DNA of 60,396 bases from assembly GCA_002392655.1 (NCBI GenBank), contig DGHK01000061.1:1-60396 (forward strand), given 5' to 3'. The first letter of the stretch is position 1; each line of letters begins with the position of its first letter. Below the pieces are notes generated by a model, which was given only the letters and a program-made list of their open reading frames with translations, searched no databases and was not told the origin of the DNA. The translations under genes were made by a program, and so were the position numbers. This document shows, one piece after another, positions 52,954 through 60,396 of this stretch. This DNA comes from Lachnospiraceae bacterium UBA3850. GTDB taxonomy: Bacteria > Bacillota > Clostridia > Lachnospirales > Lachnospiraceae.

Positions 52954-53500
52954 GCCAACAAGTAAGATGCAGATTGTTGCTATCATATGTGTTGTACTAC
53001 TGATAATAGGTGGTGCATTTCTTGTTCTGAAGAAGGTTGGATTCTTCAGTTCTAGTGAAGATAAAACAACTGAAAACTATTCTTCTTATGCTGATTTTAG
53101 AAAGGATGTAAACAATAGTATATTTATTGATCCTATACCTGAGGGTACTTCTGATTTTAAGTACTATAATCATCAGTTTGAGGATGGCTATGAGGAGGCT
53201 GTAGCATTTACTGCTGACGAGAAAGCATGGTTCACGATTCATGGATACTATATGGATTTCTTCAAGGATTATAATTCAGCAGAAAAGTACATAGAAGAGG
53301 AAAAGATACAGATAGGCTTTATGGATTCAGAGGGTCTCACGTATGTAAATCAGCTTATGGGCAGTGGTGAAGGCAGCTACAGAATAGTTCGTTTTGCTCG
53401 TAAGGATTACAGCAATTCCAAATATGCTCTGGGAGTTTTCTATAACAAGGAGACCGGTAGAGTTGTAGTATTTGAATCATACTTGATGACTGACAACTAA
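52943..53500 (+). CDS. Unknown single-pass membrane protein inside the fab operon
   Basis: A 185-residue protein: short basic N-terminus (GFKPTSKM), one membrane helix about 10-30 (VAIICVVLLIIGGAFLVL), then an outside domain of 150 residues rich in Asp, Tyr and Ser (YADFRKDVNNSIFIDPIPEGTS..., LGVFYNKETGRVVVFESYL). No lipobox and no known motif. The start overlaps fabK by eleven bases, so it is translationally coupled; fabD follows 36 bases later. Its place between fabK and fabD is not part of the usual cluster order known to me. It might link lipid synthesis to the envelope, but this is only positional. Confidence 0.75.
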   Translation: MGFKPTSKMQIVAIICVVLLIIGGAFLVLKKVGFFSSSEDKTTENYSSYADFRKDVNNSIFIDPIPEGTSDFKYYNHQFEDGYEEAVAFTADEKAWFTIHGYYMDFFKDYNSAEKYIEEEKIQIGFMDSEGLTYVNQLMGSGEGSYRIVRFARKDYSNSKYALGVFYNKETGRVVVFESYLMTDN

Positions 53501-53536
53501 CAAACAGACATAATAATAGAGTAGGAAGTGATTATA

Positions 53537-54484
53537 ATGAAGCTTGGTTTTATATATGCCGGACAGGGTTCTCAGAAGGTGGGAATGGGTCTTGATCTGT
53601 ATGAGAAGTACCCTGAGTTTAAGGAGACATTTGATAATGTCTCAGGCGTGGATTTTGATCTTAAGCAGGTTTGCTTTGAAGGTCCTGCTGAGACACTTAA
53701 TGAGACGAAATATACACAGCCATGTATGGTCGCATTTGCAGTAGGAATGACAAAGGTGCTTAAGTCACTTGGTATAGAGCCTGTATGTGCAGCCGGACTT
53801 TCTCTTGGAGAGTACTCGGCGCTTTACACATCAGGTGTGTTTACTGAAGAACAGGTTATACCACTTGTTCAATTCAGAGGAAATGCTATGCAGACTGCAG
53901 TATCCGGAAGGGACTGCAAGATGATAGCTGTACTTGGTCTTGATAAGGAAACAGTATTTGCAGGATGCGATAAGGTTCGTGCTGAGCTTGAGGCAAGTGG
54001 CAAGTCCTTAGTTGCTGAGCCAGCTAACTTCAACTGCCCTGGTCAGATAACTGTTTCAGGAGATTCTGAAGCTGTTGATATGGCTGCGGAGGTTCTTAAG
54101 GAGATGGGAGCGAAGAGGTGTCTGCCTGTCAAGGTAAGTGGACCTTTCCATACTTCACTTATGAAGCCTGCCGGAGATGCACTTGCTGAGAGATTCAAGA
54201 GCGAAAGCTTTGGAGAGATGAGGCTTCCCGTTATATTTAACTGTATTGGAAGAGAGAAGAACTCAGAAGAAACTATACCTGAGCTTCTTGAAAAGCAGGT
54301 CCAGAAATCAGTTTATTTCGATGACAGCATCAAAGTCATGGCTGATATGGGCATAGATGCATTTGTAGAAATCGGTCCCGGAAAAACACTTTCAAAATTC
54401 GTTTCCAAAACCGTATCAGACATACCTGTGTACGGAGTTGAGAACGTAGAGGACATAGAGAAATTAATTGAAATCATCAAATAA
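53537..54484 (+). CDS. fabD: Malonyl-CoA:ACP transacylase FabD
   Basis: A 315-residue alpha/beta hydrolase-like enzyme moving malonyl from CoA to ACP. The N-terminal IYAGQGSQKVGMGLDLYE, the nucleophile motif GLSLGEYSAL (about residues 88-97, Ser within GxSxG) and GPFHTSLMKPAG near 197-208 with the catalytic His are intact. VEIGPGKTLSKF lies near the end. ATG 53537 follows AGGAAG; the frame extends three codons to a GTG at 53528 that is probably not used. Confidence 0.96.
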   Translation: MKLGFIYAGQGSQKVGMGLDLYEKYPEFKETFDNVSGVDFDLKQVCFEGPAETLNETKYTQPCMVAFAVGMTKVLKSLGIEPVCAAGLSLGEYSALYTSGVFTEEQVIPLVQFRGNAMQTAVSGRDCKMIAVLGLDKETVFAGCDKVRAELEASGKSLVAEPANFNCPGQITVSGDSEAVDMAAEVLKEMGAKRCLPVKVSGPFHTSLMKPAGDALAERFKSESFGEMRLPVIFNCIGREKNSEETIPELLEKQVQKSVYFDDSIKVMADMGIDAFVEIGPGKTLSKFVSKTVSDIPVYGVENVEDIEKLIEIIK

Positions 54485-54529
54485 GTTATTGGGACATTAC
54501 CTATAAAGTTATTTATGTAGGAGGAAAAA

Positions 54530-55279
54530 ATGAGTAAGAGACTTGAAGGAAAGACTGCGATAGTAACAGGTGGCGGTCGTGGAATCGGAAGAGCAATAAG
54601 CGTAAAGCTTGCTTCAGAGGGAGCAAATGTAGTTATCTGCGATATCGCCATTAATGAGGCGGCTGAGGAGACAGTGAAGCTTATCGAGGAGCAGGGTGTA
54701 AAGGCGGCTGCATTTAAGGCAGACGTTACATCTCCTGATGATGCGGAGAACCTCTTCAAGCAGGCTATAGAACAGTTTGGAGCCGTAGACATCCTTGTTA
54801 ATAACGCAGGAGTAACTAGAGATAATCTCCTTATGAGAATGAAGGAAGAGGAGTTTGATCTTGTAATCTCCACCAACTTAAAGGGAACCTACAATATGAT
54901 GAAGGCTGCTGCAAGACCTATGATGAAGGCTCGTTACGGTCGTATCGTTAACATCAGCAGCGTTGTCGGAATATATGGAAATGCAGGACAGGTTAACTAT
55001 TCTGCCAGCAAGGCTGGAGTTATCGGAATGACCAAGTCCCTTGCAAAGGAACTTGGAAGTCGTGGAATAACAGTGAATGCTGTTGCGCCAGGATTCATCG
55101 AAACAGATATGACCAAGGTGCTTTCAGACGAGCTGAAAGCAGAGATGGTTAAGAATATCGCGCTTGGAAGACCCGGACAGCCTGAGGATGTTGCTAAAGT
55201 TGTTGCATTCCTGGCATCAGATGAAGCTGCATACGTAACCGGCCAGGTTATAGAATGTGCAGGGGGGATGAGCTGTTAA
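54530..55279 (+). CDS. fabG: 3-oxoacyl-ACP reductase FabG
   Basis: A 249-residue short-chain dehydrogenase. GGGRGIGRAI near 12-21 binds NADP; NNAGVTRDN near 87-95; the catalytic Ser-Tyr-Lys are in NISSVVG (about 141) and YSASKAG (about 154). It reduces beta-ketoacyl-ACP. GGAGG precedes the start. The final four codons (ATG AGC TGT TAA) form the first bases of a 73-bp unit that is duplicated in tandem downstream, so fabG ends inside a repeat. Protein length and ending (GGMSC) look normal, so function should be intact. Confidence 0.96.
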   Translation: MSKRLEGKTAIVTGGGRGIGRAISVKLASEGANVVICDIAINEAAEETVKLIEEQGVKAAAFKADVTSPDDAENLFKQAIEQFGAVDILVNNAGVTRDNLLMRMKEEEFDLVISTNLKGTYNMMKAAARPMMKARYGRIVNISSVVGIYGNAGQVNYSASKAGVIGMTKSLAKELGSRGITVNAVAPGFIETDMTKVLSDELKAEMVKNIALGRPGQPEDVAKVVAFLASDEAAYVTGQVIECAGGMSC

Positions 55280-55420
55280 GAAAACAGTCCAGTGGACTGT
55301 TTTTAAGCGAATCCACGAAGGGCTGTGCCCGAGGGCGGGTATGAGCTGTTAAGAAAACAGTCCAGTGGACTGTTTTTAAGCGAATCCACGAAGGGCTGTG
55401 CCCGAGGGCAGGTATGAGCT
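55268..55420 (+). repeat. 73-bp tandem duplication starting in the fabG tail
   Basis: Two copies, 55268-55340 and 55341-55413, are identical except for one G/A near the end (GAGGGCGGGT versus GAGGGCAGGT), and a third partial copy (ATGAGCT) runs to 55420. Each copy holds ATGAGCTGTTAA and a hairpin AAAACAGTCC-AGT-GGACTGTTTT followed by T's, which looks like a terminator. The first copy supplies the real fabG stop. The result is two terminator-like hairpins between fabG and fabF. The near identity points to a recent event. Confidence 0.93.
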
Positions 55421-55421
55421 G

Positions 55422-55547
55422 GACCACGATTTCAAAGAAATCGTGCGGAGCGAAGCGACCAGTAGCCACAGTGCCATGCAGGCACAGTTGTGCCTGTATG
55501 GGCAGGTGGCGTTAAGCTAGAAAGTCAGACCACGATTTCAAAGAAAT
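55422..55547. repeat. 20-bp direct repeats flanking a structured 86-bp segment
   Basis: GACCACGATTTCAAAGAAAT occurs at 55422-55441 and 55528-55547. The first copy is part of a perfect palindrome CACGATTTC-AAA-GAAATCGTG (55425-55445). Between them the sequence is GC-richer and can form CAGGCACA/TGTGCCTG and GTGCC/GGCAC hairpins. It has no reading frame on the plus strand. It may be an inserted intergenic element or a structured leader of fabF. Confidence 0.75.
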
Positions 55548-55567
55548 TCTAACATTTGGAGGAAAAT

Positions 55568-56803
55568 ATGAGACGAGTAGTAATTACAGGAATTGGAACA
55601 ATTAACCCCGTTGGTCATAATCTTGAGGAGGCTTGGGAAAATGTAAAAAAAGGTGTCTGCGGAATAGATTTTACAAAGCAGATGGACACCACTGATTTTA
55701 AGGTAAAGGTTTCAGGTGAGGTTAAGGATTATAATCCGGCTGACTTCCTTGATAAGAAGGAAGCACGTAAGATGGACAGATATACACAGTTTGGTATGAT
55801 AGCAGCACGTGAGGCTATCAAGGATAGTGGACTGGATATAGAGAAGGAAGATCCTTTCAGATGCGGAACTATCGTATCCTCAGGAATTGGTGGACTTATA
55901 ACTATTACAGATCAGACTGCACGTGGAATCGAAAAGGGCTATGAGAGAATATCACCATTCTTCATCCCTATGTCTATTTCAAATATGTGTGCAGGTGAGA
56001 TAGCCATCGACACAGGCTTCAAGGGTGTATGTGAATGTATCGTAACTGCATGTGCAAGTGGAAATAACTCTATCGGTGAGGCATTCCATAAGGTAAGAGA
56101 TGGTTATCAAGATGTTATGTTAACTGGTGGAACAGAGGGTTGTATCTGTCCTATGGGCGTAGGCGGATTTACGGTTATGCAGGCACTCAGCACTTCAACA
56201 GATCCGAGTCGTGCATCTATTCCATTTGATGCTGAAAGAGGTGGATTTGTTATGGGAGAGGGAGCAGGTATCCTCGTTATCGAAGAACTGGAGCATGCAA
56301 AAGCTCGTGGAGCACATATTTATGGCGAGATAGTTGGTTACGGTGCAAGCTGTGATGCTTACCATATTACAGCTCCGGATCCAACAGGTGCAGGAGCTGC
56401 AGGTTGTATGGAAATGGCTATAGCTGATGCCGGTATCGCAAAAGAAGACGTGGGTTATATCAATGCACATGGTACTTCTACAAAGCTTAATGATGCAGGT
56501 GAGACCAAAGCTATCAAGACTGTATTCGGAGATCATGCATACAAGATGATGGTAAGCTCAACCAAGTCAATGACTGGACACCTTATGGGAGCTGCTGCAG
56601 CTATTGAGGCTATATTTACTACTATGGCTCTTAAGGATGGCTTCGTACCGGCAACAATTAATTATCAGAATCCTGATCCTGAGTGTGATCTCGATATCGT
56701 TCCTAACGAAGGTCGTGAGGCAGATATCAAGTATGCACTTTCTAATTCACTTGGATTTGGCGGACATAATGCAGCAGTACTTTTCAAGAAATACGAGGAT
56801 TAA
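55568..56803 (+). CDS. fabF: 3-oxoacyl-ACP synthase II FabF
   Basis: A 411-residue condensing enzyme. The nucleophile cysteine is in VTACASGNNSIGEAF near 157-171; the catalytic histidines are in NAHGTSTKLND near 298 and MTGHLMGAAAAIEA near 331-344. It elongates acyl-ACP with malonyl-ACP. ATG 55568 follows TTTGGAGG; a TTG at 55556 in the same frame overlaps that ribosome site and is rejected. It is separated from fabG by 288 bases that hold the repeats, so its expression may be partly independent. accB, usually between fabF and fabZ, is missing. Confidence 0.96.
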   Translation: MRRVVITGIGTINPVGHNLEEAWENVKKGVCGIDFTKQMDTTDFKVKVSGEVKDYNPADFLDKKEARKMDRYTQFGMIAAREAIKDSGLDIEKEDPFRCGTIVSSGIGGLITITDQTARGIEKGYERISPFFIPMSISNMCAGEIAIDTGFKGVCECIVTACASGNNSIGEAFHKVRDGYQDVMLTGGTEGCICPMGVGGFTVMQALSTSTDPSRASIPFDAERGGFVMGEGAGILVIEELEHAKARGAHIYGEIVGYGASCDAYHITAPDPTGAGAAGCMEMAIADAGIAKEDVGYINAHGTSTKLNDAGETKAIKTVFGDHAYKMMVSSTKSMTGHLMGAAAAIEAIFTTMALKDGFVPATINYQNPDPECDLDIVPNEGREADIKYALSNSLGFGGHNAAVLFKKYED

Positions 56804-56847
56804 ATAAGTCAAAAAGGAGCGTCCGTTGACTTGTCGGAGGTGAAAAA

Positions 56848-57288
56848 ATGGAATTAAATTCAAATCAGATACGTGAGATAATCCCACACAGATATCCTAT
56901 GCAGCTGGTGGACAAGATCATAGATTTTGAACCCGGGCAGTGGGCAGAGGGAATCAAATGTGTTTCAGTAAATGAATCGTTCTTTCAGGGACATTTCCCT
57001 GAGGAACATGTTATGCCGGGAGTGCTTATAGTTGAGGCGCTTGCACAGTGTGGCGCGGTTGCTATACTCTCATCAGATGAGTTTAAGGGCAAGATAGCAT
57101 ATTTTGGTGGAATCAAAAATGCCAGATTCCGCAGACCGGTTAAGCCCGGAGATGTTTTAAATCTCAGGTGTGAGATAATAGAGAGACGCGGACCACTTGG
57201 GTTTGGTAAAGCAGTTGCAAAGGTTGATGGAAAGGTCGCATGTCAGGCTGAGATATCGTTTGCCATAGGAGATGCTAAGAATGAGTGA
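56848..57288 (+). CDS. fabZ: 3-hydroxyacyl-ACP dehydratase FabZ
   Basis: A 146-residue hotdog dehydratase. IREIIPHRYPMQLVDKII near 8-25 and the central helix segment FQGHFPEEHVMPGVLIVEALAQ near 50-71 carry the catalytic His and Glu. KNARFRRPVKPGDVL near 91-105 is also conserved. It forms enoyl-ACP for FabK. GTCGGAGG precedes the ATG. The stop overlaps the MarR start by eight bases. Confidence 0.95.
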   Translation: MELNSNQIREIIPHRYPMQLVDKIIDFEPGQWAEGIKCVSVNESFFQGHFPEEHVMPGVLIVEALAQCGAVAILSSDEFKGKIAYFGGIKNARFRRPVKPGDVLNLRCEIIERRGPLGFGKAVAKVDGKVACQAEISFAIGDAKNE

Positions 57289-57751
57289 TAAAGGTTTGGA
57301 GCAAAATCCGCTTTCAGCAGTTTATTCAAAATTCAGAGCCCTTTATTACAGGGATGTTTTGTACAGAGTAAAATTCAGGGAGCTTTCTCTTACTACATCT
57401 GAGGTATATTGTGTGGATATCATTCACAATCTCGATAAACCGACGATTCAGGAATTTTCAAATTATGTAGGGATTTCATCTCCGAATGCAACCTACAAGG
57501 TTAATTCCCTCATTAAGAAGGGGTATGTTAAGAAGGTTCAGTCCGAAACGGATAAGAGAGAGTTTTATTTGGATGTAACGGATAAATATTATAGATATTA
57601 CAATATCCATCAGAAGTACCTGGATATAGTTGAGGAAAGGCTGAGTGAAACTCTTTCTGATGAGGAGTTCAGGATATTTAATGATACTCTTAACAAGATA
57701 TATACAGATATCCTCCCTGAACTTTCACCTGATGATACAATAGATATTTAG
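57281..57751 (+). CDS. MarR-family regulator, FabT-like by position
   Basis: A 156-residue winged-helix dimeric regulator. Helices 2-4 lie at about 45-85 (TIQEFSNYVGISSPNATYKVNSLIKKGYVKKV) and the wing follows (SETDKREFYLDVTD). A long C-terminal helix completes the dimer interface. ATG 57281 is chosen because AGGAG lies 9 bases upstream; the frame starting at 57272 has no site. It ends the fab block and overlaps both neighbours. In streptococci FabT, also MarR-type, represses fab genes with acyl-ACP; the same role is inferred here, with CATATCATATG in the acpP promoter as a candidate site. Confidence 0.88.
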   Translation: MSDKGLEQNPLSAVYSKFRALYYRDVLYRVKFRELSLTTSEVYCVDIIHNLDKPTIQEFSNYVGISSPNATYKVNSLIKKGYVKKVQSETDKREFYLDVTDKYYRYYNIHQKYLDIVEERLSETLSDEEFRIFNDTLNKIYTDILPELSPDDTIDI

Positions 57752-58371
57752 TGAGTAGTGACTTTATGGAAAGTATTTACGGAGAGTTCGAGAATACACT
57801 TGAACATGTTAAAAATGATATAGTTGAGAGGCTTCTTTCGTATCAGGATACTGTAATGAGCGAGACGGGCGAGAAAGGATTTGAACATCTGACAGCGCGT
57901 ATCAAATCTGATGAAAGCATGCGAGAGAAATGCAGGAGAAAGAATCTGCCTGAAACACCTGAATCAGCACTTACCATACTCAGGGATGCTATAGGAATAA
58001 GGGTGGTATGTTCTTTTGTGGATGATGTTTATTCGGTAATCAGGTTTATCAGAGGTTTGGTAAACTGTGAGATAATAGAAGAGAAGGACTACATCAAGCA
58101 TGCCAAGCCAAATGGTTACAGAAGCTACCATATGGTGATTGCAGTTAAGACTGAGCGTAAGGATGTTTTGGGTAATGTTCCGGGTGTTTACTATGCAGAG
58201 CTTCAGATAAGGACGATTGCCATGGATACATGGGCGGCACTCGAACATAGTATGAAGTATAAAAAGGACATCCCGGATCAGGAGCTTCTTGTTGCTGAAC
58301 TTAAGAGGGTTGCTGATGAACTGGCCTCCTGTGACCTATCTATGAAGACCATAAGGGAGCTTATCAACTGA
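57751..58371 (+). CDS. Small alarmone synthetase (RelA/SpoT synthetase domain only)
   Basis: A 206-residue protein with only the (p)ppGpp synthetase domain (YjbM/YwaC type), no hydrolase or regulatory region. RDAIGIRVVCSFVDDVY near 78-94, EKDYIKHAKPNGYRSYHM near 111-128 and AELQIRTIAMDTWAALEHSMKY near 149-170 carry the ATP/GTP-binding and catalytic residues; the conserved acidic residue is at ELQIRT. It makes pppGpp or ppGpp from ATP and GTP/GDP. GTG 57751 abuts the MarR stop; ATG 57766 is an alternative start. The placement directly behind a fatty-acid regulator suggests a lipid-starvation link, as known for SpoT and ACP in Escherichia coli. Confidence 0.9.
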   Translation: MSSDFMESIYGEFENTLEHVKNDIVERLLSYQDTVMSETGEKGFEHLTARIKSDESMREKCRRKNLPETPESALTILRDAIGIRVVCSFVDDVYSVIRFIRGLVNCEIIEEKDYIKHAKPNGYRSYHMVIAVKTERKDVLGNVPGVYYAELQIRTIAMDTWAALEHSMKYKKDIPDQELLVAELKRVADELASCDLSMKTIRELIN

Positions 58372-58397
58372 ATATATAAAGAATTAAGGAAGATTTT

Positions 58398-59066
58398 ATG
58401 AATATATTACTTGCAGAGGATGAAAAAGATCTGTCGCGTGCGCTTGTAGCAGTACTTCAGCATAATGGTTATGAGGTTACACCGGTTTATGATGGGGAGG
58501 CAGCAGTAAGTGCGGCTAAGGAACATGTTTATGACTGCATGATATTTGACATAATGATGCCGAAAATGGATGGTATAACTGCTCTCGGAATCATTAGAGA
58601 TACCGGGGATACAACACCGGTTATCATGCTTACAGCTAAGGCTGAAATGGATGATAAGGTTACGGGACTTGATGCAGGAGCTGATGATTACCTGACGAAG
58701 CCGTTCGTTATGGTTGAGCTTCTTGCAAGGATCAGATCTCTGACCAGAAGAAGAGGAGATTATAATCCAAAGAAACTTAAGTATGGATCTGTTACACTTG
58801 ATGTATCCGGTCTTGAACTGGTTTCTGAAAATTCGATACGACTCGCTGGTATGGAGGCTTCACTTATGGAGTTTTTTATGATGAATCCGGGGAAGAGCTT
58901 TTCGACAGATGAGATCTATTCACATGTCTGGAAAGATGAAGAGGCAGGTCCTGAAATAGTCTGGATATATGTGTCGTATCTTAGAAACAAGCTGAAAGCC
59001 ATTGCGGCAGATATAGTGATAAACGGAGAAAAAGACGGCGAGTTTATGCTCACTATGGAGGAGTAA
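58398..59066 (+). CDS. OmpR-family response regulator
   Basis: A 222-residue regulator. The receiver (1-115) has the acidic pocket AEDE (7-9), phospho-acceptor Asp51 in FDIMMPKMDG, Thr/Ala switch MLTA and Lys101 in TKPF. The winged-helix output domain (about 125-222) contains LKYGSVTLDVSGLEL and a recognition region IVWIYVSYLRNKL. Its end, GEKDGEFMLTMEE, lacks the usual GYRL wing, so DNA recognition may be unusual. The kinase gene starts one base after its stop. The pair lies 26 bases after the alarmone synthetase. Confidence 0.93.
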   Translation: MNILLAEDEKDLSRALVAVLQHNGYEVTPVYDGEAAVSAAKEHVYDCMIFDIMMPKMDGITALGIIRDTGDTTPVIMLTAKAEMDDKVTGLDAGADDYLTKPFVMVELLARIRSLTRRRGDYNPKKLKYGSVTLDVSGLELVSENSIRLAGMEASLMEFFMMNPGKSFSTDEIYSHVWKDEEAGPEIVWIYVSYLRNKLKAIAADIVINGEKDGEFMLTMEE

Positions 59067-59067
59067 G

Positions 59068-60297
59068 ATGTATAGAAAGCTCAAGCTCAAGTTTATAGCA
59101 ATCTCTACACTATCAGTATTGATAGTGCTTGTTCTTGTGCTGGGTCTTGTTAACTACATCACATATAAAAGTGCCATATCCGATATCAACCAGACGCTTG
59201 AATTTATCTCAAATCAGGTTGGTGATCCAATGGCAGAGAAGCAGTTTAGTAATGAATTCAAAGGTAATATCAGTGTAGAAACTCAGTATGAGACCAGATA
59301 CCTGTTTATGACATTTGATTCAAGTGGCTCCTTCCTTTCAATTAATGATGATCATATAGCTGCAATCAGTGAGGGTGATCTGGAGGAGTTTATAAATACA
59401 GCTTTAAGAGCTGAGGAAGACAGAGGGCGTTTTGATTATAAAGGCCTGAACTATGCATTTTTGAAGGCAAAGGGAACGGATTATTCAACGCTTACTATTA
59501 TGGACTGTACCAGATATCTGTCCGCAGTGCATTTTTTCGCTAAGTTTTCCGTTAACATAGGCTTGTTAAGCATACTTCTGACTATGCTTATAGTTTCTGT
59601 TTTCTCAAGAAAAATAGTCAGTCCATATGTGAGAAATTCGGAAGCACAGAAGCAGTTTATTACCAATGCCAGTCATGAACTTAAAACTCCGCTTGCAATC
59701 ATTTCCGCAAATACAGAGGTTATTGAGATGACCACCGGAAAAAATGAGTGGACGGAAAGTACTGTTAATCAGGTTAATCGTATGTCTGATCTGATATCAC
59801 AGCTTGTAGTTCTCTCCAGGCTTGAGGAGAGGGAGGATATAGTTCTGACTGATGTAAATATGTCAGAGGAAGCAAAAAAATCTGTAACTAATTACAAAAC
59901 TATTGCAGATACCAAGGATCTTAAACTTGAATATAAGATTGAGGATGATATCCACGTAAACGGTGATGAAAAGGGCGTATATGAGCTAATCAACATATTG
60001 CTTGATAACGCAGTCAAGTACTGTGATGATGGAGGAGAGATAAATCTTACTCTTGAGAAAAAAGGAAGAAATGCAGTACTCATTGTTTCTAATGATTATC
60101 TCGAGGGAGATGGTGTGGACTACAAGAGATTCTTTGACAGATTTTATCGCGAGGATAAATCTCACAGTAATGAGAAGAAGGGATATGGTATAGGTCTTTC
60201 CATGGAGGAGAGTCTGGTAAGGATGTTTAAGGGCAAAATTCATGTATCCTATAAGAAACCCAAGATCAGCTTCCATATAGTTCTGGGAGTACTATAG
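59068..60297 (+). CDS. Sensor histidine kinase
   Basis: A 409-residue membrane kinase. TM1 at about 8-31, an extracytoplasmic sensor of about 125 residues (AISEGDLEEFINTALRAEEDRGRF inside), TM2 about 157-180. The HisKA motif FITNASHELKTPLAI holds the phosphoacceptor His near 203. The ATPase domain has N box ELINILLDNAVKYC near 307-320, F box FFDRFYR near 353 and G2-like GYGIGLSMEES near 371-381. The signal is unknown. It partners with the regulator directly upstream. Confidence 0.94.
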   Translation: MYRKLKLKFIAISTLSVLIVLVLVLGLVNYITYKSAISDINQTLEFISNQVGDPMAEKQFSNEFKGNISVETQYETRYLFMTFDSSGSFLSINDDHIAAISEGDLEEFINTALRAEEDRGRFDYKGLNYAFLKAKGTDYSTLTIMDCTRYLSAVHFFAKFSVNIGLLSILLTMLIVSVFSRKIVSPYVRNSEAQKQFITNASHELKTPLAIISANTEVIEMTTGKNEWTESTVNQVNRMSDLISQLVVLSRLEEREDIVLTDVNMSEEAKKSVTNYKTIADTKDLKLEYKIEDDIHVNGDEKGVYELINILLDNAVKYCDDGGEINLTLEKKGRNAVLIVSNDYLEGDGVDYKRFFDRFYREDKSHSNEKKGYGIGLSMEESLVRMFKGKIHVSYKKPKISFHIVLGVL

Positions 60298-60321
60298 ATA
60301 ATATAATATTATATAAAGGAT

Positions 60322-60354
60322 AAAAGGACGGACTCTTAATGAATCCGTCCTTTT
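60322..60354 (+). terminator. Terminator after the two-component system
   Basis: AAAAGGACGGA (60322-60332) and TCCGTCCTTTT (60344-60354) form a perfect 11-bp stem with an 11-base loop. The T-run is part of the right arm. Confidence 0.88.
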
Positions 60355-60396
60355 ACCATTAGTGAAGGTTAAAAGTATTTATATGATTTAAGAAGA

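Noticed and set aside
55248..55469. 73-codon minus-strand frame over the tandem repeat
   Set aside because: It is made of the 73-bp duplicated unit and shows only repeat-derived similarity; no ribosome site.
1..60396. CRISPR array, tRNA/rRNA genes, prophage or complete insertion sequence
   Set aside because: No spaced identical repeats of CRISPR type, no tRNA cloverleaf, no transposase or phage structural genes were recognised by eye.

Overview
The window looks like a chromosomal segment of a low-to-moderate GC Firmicute, most likely family Lachnospiraceae (Coprococcus/Butyrivibrio/Roseburia-like). This is inferred from strong AGGAGG ribosome sites, FabK as the only enoyl reductase seen, an mraZ-rsmH-ftsL-pbp-murD-ftsW-ftsQ-ftsZ cluster, the pairing of LytTR with DUF3021, choline-binding-like wall repeats and a TDA/SDA-rich lipoprotein. 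No phage, insertion sequence with transposase, CRISPR array, rRNA or tRNA was recognised. The mobile flavour comes from palindromic intergenic repeats, one tandem duplication and two decayed genes.

Layout: 1-2.2 kb is an accessory stretch (cut-off gene, TetR-regulator remnant, AAC(3)-family acetyltransferase, DUF3592 membrane protein, a GC-rich palindromic gap). 2.26-4.05 kb is a divergent pair, an XRE repressor and a secreted wall-binding protein, with a 19-bp inverted repeat covering the promoter. 4.2-6.3 kb holds ychF and lgt. 6.3-15.1 kb is the division/cell-wall (dcw) cluster, with three DnaA-box-like 9-mers ahead of mraZ and without mraY and murG. 15.2-19.5 kb holds a glycosyltransferase, a coiled-coil protein, a thioesterase and a convergent GGDEF protein with a sugar-binding-like sensor. 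19.6-25.2 kb is purM-purN-purD overlapping clpC. 25.2-30.1 kb holds a small unknown protein, radA, thrH-like, a CPBP protease and a MATE pump. 30.1-34.3 kb is one very large secreted YDG/MBG-domain protein with the same C-terminal wall module as the 2.6-kb gene. 34.3-41.3 kb holds gdpD, an aldo/keto-reductase remnant, an ABC-2 exporter, LytTR-DUF3021-ABC-F and a beta-glucosidase. 41.4-47.9 kb is housekeeping (nrdR, yigZ, tgt, yajC, a lipoprotein, an EamA transporter, exoA).

48.0-57.3 kb is a fatty-acid block: an acyl-CoA synthetase, then acpP-accD-accA-fabK-orf-fabD-fabG-fabF-fabZ. It is followed without a gap by a MarR regulator (FabT-like by position) and a small alarmone synthetase, then by an OmpR-type response regulator and histidine kinase. 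accB, accC and fabH are not in the window. A 73-bp tandem duplication that starts in the last codons of fabG places two terminator-like hairpins between fabG and fabF.

The most unusual points are the operator-over-promoter arrangement at 2.5 kb, the DnaA-box triplet in the mraZ leader, the palindrome standing where mraY is usually found, the fabG-tail duplication, the MarR/alarmone-synthetase coupling to fatty-acid genes, and the unknown membrane protein inside the fab operon. All functional statements come from reading motifs by eye; no database search was run.
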